A stretch of 64,000 nt of DNA from JBBQSV01 sp038213615 (GTDB lineage: Bacteria > Patescibacteriota > Saccharimonadia > Saccharimonadales > OMJO01). The stretch covers positions 7,975-71,974 of the forward strand of contig JBBQSV010000001.1 of NCBI GenBank assembly GCA_038213615.1. The letters run 5' to 3'. The notes beneath the pieces were generated by a model. That model was not told the DNA's origin, searched no databases, and was given only the letters and a program-made list of their open reading frames with translations. This document shows positions 62,513-64,000 of the stretch, piece after piece; position 1 is the stretch's first letter; each line of letters begins with the position of its first letter. The translations under genes and the position numbers were made by a program.

Positions 62513-64000
62513 TTTGTCCAACTATTATAACAAAGTCTGCGTTATCTTTGGTGTAGCCAGATACACCGGCCGGCAAATTACCGGTAGCCGCCAGATGAAA
62601 CCTGTTCTCTAGGTAGTGTTTGGTGTACTTATCAACACCGCCAGTCAGGTCCACGAGTGTTGTGGTTGTGAAGTTCTTTTGTGTAGCATCGCCGACTTTG
62701 ATAACTCTATAGCCATAGGATTTCAAAGTAGTACCCACAGTATTAGCCAAACCGGCATTATTGGTACCGTTTAGGACTACCACGCGGGCATTCTCTTTCT
62801 TTAGGAACCCATCACGCAGAGCATTCCGTACATAGGCCTGGATAGCAGCATATTGATCTACCCCAGCCCTAGGTAGGACAACCGACAACCCGCCAATTGT
62901 ACCAGTAGTCACGTAGTTGTTTGGCGGATCCGCCAAACCGATGGATTTGATCTTGCTAGAATCAATGTTCTTGCCAATGTCATAGACCCGTGTCAGTTCG
63001 CTCTGGCTAAAATCAGTTCGTACGTGGTTGCCAAAAGCATTGATTAGCCTGGTTATGGTAACCGGGTTAGAAAACGTACCTAGTTTTAGGACCTTGTCCT
63101 TTAGGGCCACCAGCACTTGCCTTTGTCGCTCGGTACGGTCAAAGTCACCCCTGGCACTGCCGTGTCTAGACCTAGCATAGAGCAAGGCCTTTTTGCCATT
63201 CATTGTCTGAATACCAATCGGTGCAATAACTGGATTCCAATTATTTTCCCAGGCTACGCTTGGGTCGTACAGCTGTGTTTTGACATTTATGGTGACCCCG
63301 CCCACAGCGTCGATAGCTTGCCTAAAAGCCTCGAAGTCCACCATCACTTGATAATGAATGGGTATGCCGAGTACATTCTGGACCTCGCTTTTGATAGCTG
63401 CCAGACCCGCCTTTTCGGCCTTATCCTTTTGGTTAGGAATCTTAGGCCCATTTATGACCGCGTACTTGGCATTGGCGTAAACTGCGTTGATTTTAGTGTG
63501 GTAGCCATTATTTAATACATACAAATCTCTGGGCACGCTTAGTAATGCTGCCTCGTTGCTAACCGTATCTATGCTGGCAATCAAAATGGTGTCAGTTAGA
63601 TCTGGCCCATCGTGTCCCGGCCCACCCTTGCCCAAAATCAGCACGTTTACTCTACCATCGCCCTCGCCCTTTAATAGCGATGGGTCAACATTGGCATCTA
63701 GGGCTGGTGCACCGTTGGACCCACCCTTTAAAACGCCGTGTAGTTTGAAATAGGCGTAGCCTGCTCCACTGGCCAACAACAAAACTAATACACCGCCACT
63801 AATCAGGATTATCTTTTTCTTGCGGCCCATTGGCTTTTTGTCGGTTTTGGCTGGTTTTCGCTTGCCAAATAGCCAGAATTTGCGACGGCCTTTTTTGGTT
63901 TTGGGTGTGTCGTTATCTATAAATACCTCGGCATCTACTACTTCGGCACCCAAAGTCGATTGGGCCTTGGCCGGGTTACTAATCTTTGCCTGGGCGTAAG
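62490..64000 (-). CDS. LytR-CpsA-Psr (LCP) family ligase with LytR C-terminal domain; 5' end outside window
   Basis: Attaches glycopolymers to peptidoglycan at the outer face of the membrane. Basic cytoplasmic N-terminus, one membrane helix near 45-65 of the visible frame, LCP domain with GPDLTDTILIASID, VGGVTINVKTQLYD, YARSRHGSARGDFDRTERQRQV, and a C-terminal LytR_C domain (VVVLNGTNNAGLANTV). The frame has no stop up to 64000, so the true start is probably beyond the edge; TTG 63953 would be internal. Confidence 0.9.
   Translation of the reverse strand, partial: YAQAKISNPAKAQSTLGAEVVDAEVFIDNDTPKTKKGRRKFWLFGKRKPAKTDKKPMGRKKKIILISGGVLVLLLASGAGYAYFKLHGVLKGGSNGAPALDANVDPSLLKGEGDGRVNVLILGKGGPGHDGPDLTDTILIASIDTVSNEAALLSVPRDLYVLNNGYHTKINAVYANAKYAVINGPKIPNQKDKAEKAGLAAIKSEVQNVLGIPIHYQVMVDFEAFRQAIDAVGGVTINVKTQLYDPSVAWENNWNPVIAPIGIQTMNGKKALLYARSRHGSARGDFDRTERQRQVLVALKDKVLKLGTFSNPVTITRLINAFGNHVRTDFSQSELTRVYDIGKNIDSSKIKSIGLADPPNNYVTTGTIGGLSVVLPRAGVDQYAAIQAYVRNALRDGFLKKENARVVVLNGTNNAGLANTVGTTLKSYGYRVIKVGDATQKNFTTTTLVDLTGGVDKYTKHYLENRFHLAATGNLPAGVSGYTKDNADFVIIVGQNESTSQH

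Noticed and set aside
1..64000. CRISPR array, insertion sequence or prophage
   Set aside because: No spaced direct repeats, transposase, integrase or phage structural gene seen.

Overview
The window looks like a chromosomal segment of a small-genome, host-dependent bacterium of the Candidate Phyla Radiation (Patescibacteria). Saccharibacteria-like is my best guess, but I could not search a database. Support: genes are densely packed with many ATGA/TAATG start-stop overlaps; there is a minimal cell-wall and division set; translation genes dominate (four class II aminoacyl-tRNA synthetases, RF1, RF2, EF-Ts, S2, L27, L31, RRF, HPF); biosynthesis is almost absent; and many hypothetical proteins are present. 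Both prfA and prfB are present and TAA, TAG and TGA all end genes, so the genetic code looks standard. Most genes are on the minus strand. I saw no tRNA, rRNA, CRISPR array, insertion sequence or prophage. Layout: 1-6200 is a division/cell-wall cluster read on the minus strand, mraZ - rsmH - ftsL-like - ftsI - mraY - ftsW (ftsW runs off the left edge). It has four MraZ boxes upstream of mraZ, a 590-bp structured gap between mraZ and rsmH, and a possible leader peptide plus hairpin before ftsL. 6277-13529 is an accessory block: GH1 glycosidase, NYN nuclease, two VOC proteins, an FMN reductase, an orphan chorismate mutase, an alpha/beta hydrolase, a cupin and hypotheticals, led by glyS. 15000-25700 holds recO, a degenerate two-component pair, xseA/xseB, def, an SDR, a flippase-like membrane protein, a THUMP methyltransferase, rpmA and a 550-aa possible clan CD peptidase. 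25700-34300 holds a low-complexity Ala/Pro protein, a receiver protein, pyrG, a C-terminal processing protease, ftsE-ftsX and an adjacent secreted CHAP hydrolase whose frame is cut by one TAG codon. 34400-45150 holds prfB, an M16 peptidase, secA (preceded by a 163-nt rod-like inverted repeat), serS-hpf, a NUDIX protein and membrane proteins. 45150-58100 contains a slimmed version of a widely conserved bacterial gene order, rpsB - tsf - frr - uppS - rseP - proS, continuing to greA - lysS - msrA - asparaginase; pyrH, cdsA and dxr are missing from it and unknown small genes occupy some of their places. 58200-64000 holds rpmE - prfA - prmC on the plus strand, then htrA, a membrane protein and an LCP-family ligase that runs off the right edge. 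Two translation-start modes are visible. Genes inside operons usually have Shine-Dalgarno sequences or overlap the upstream stop. Genes that start transcription units often have TATAAT only 6-10 nt before the start codon, which predicts leaderless mRNAs. The most distinctive observations are the TAG-interrupted FtsEX-linked hydrolase, the rod-like RNA candidate before secA, the phased MraZ boxes, the histidine-kinase/receiver pair in which both phosphorylation residues are glutamate, and the His/Cys putative protease.
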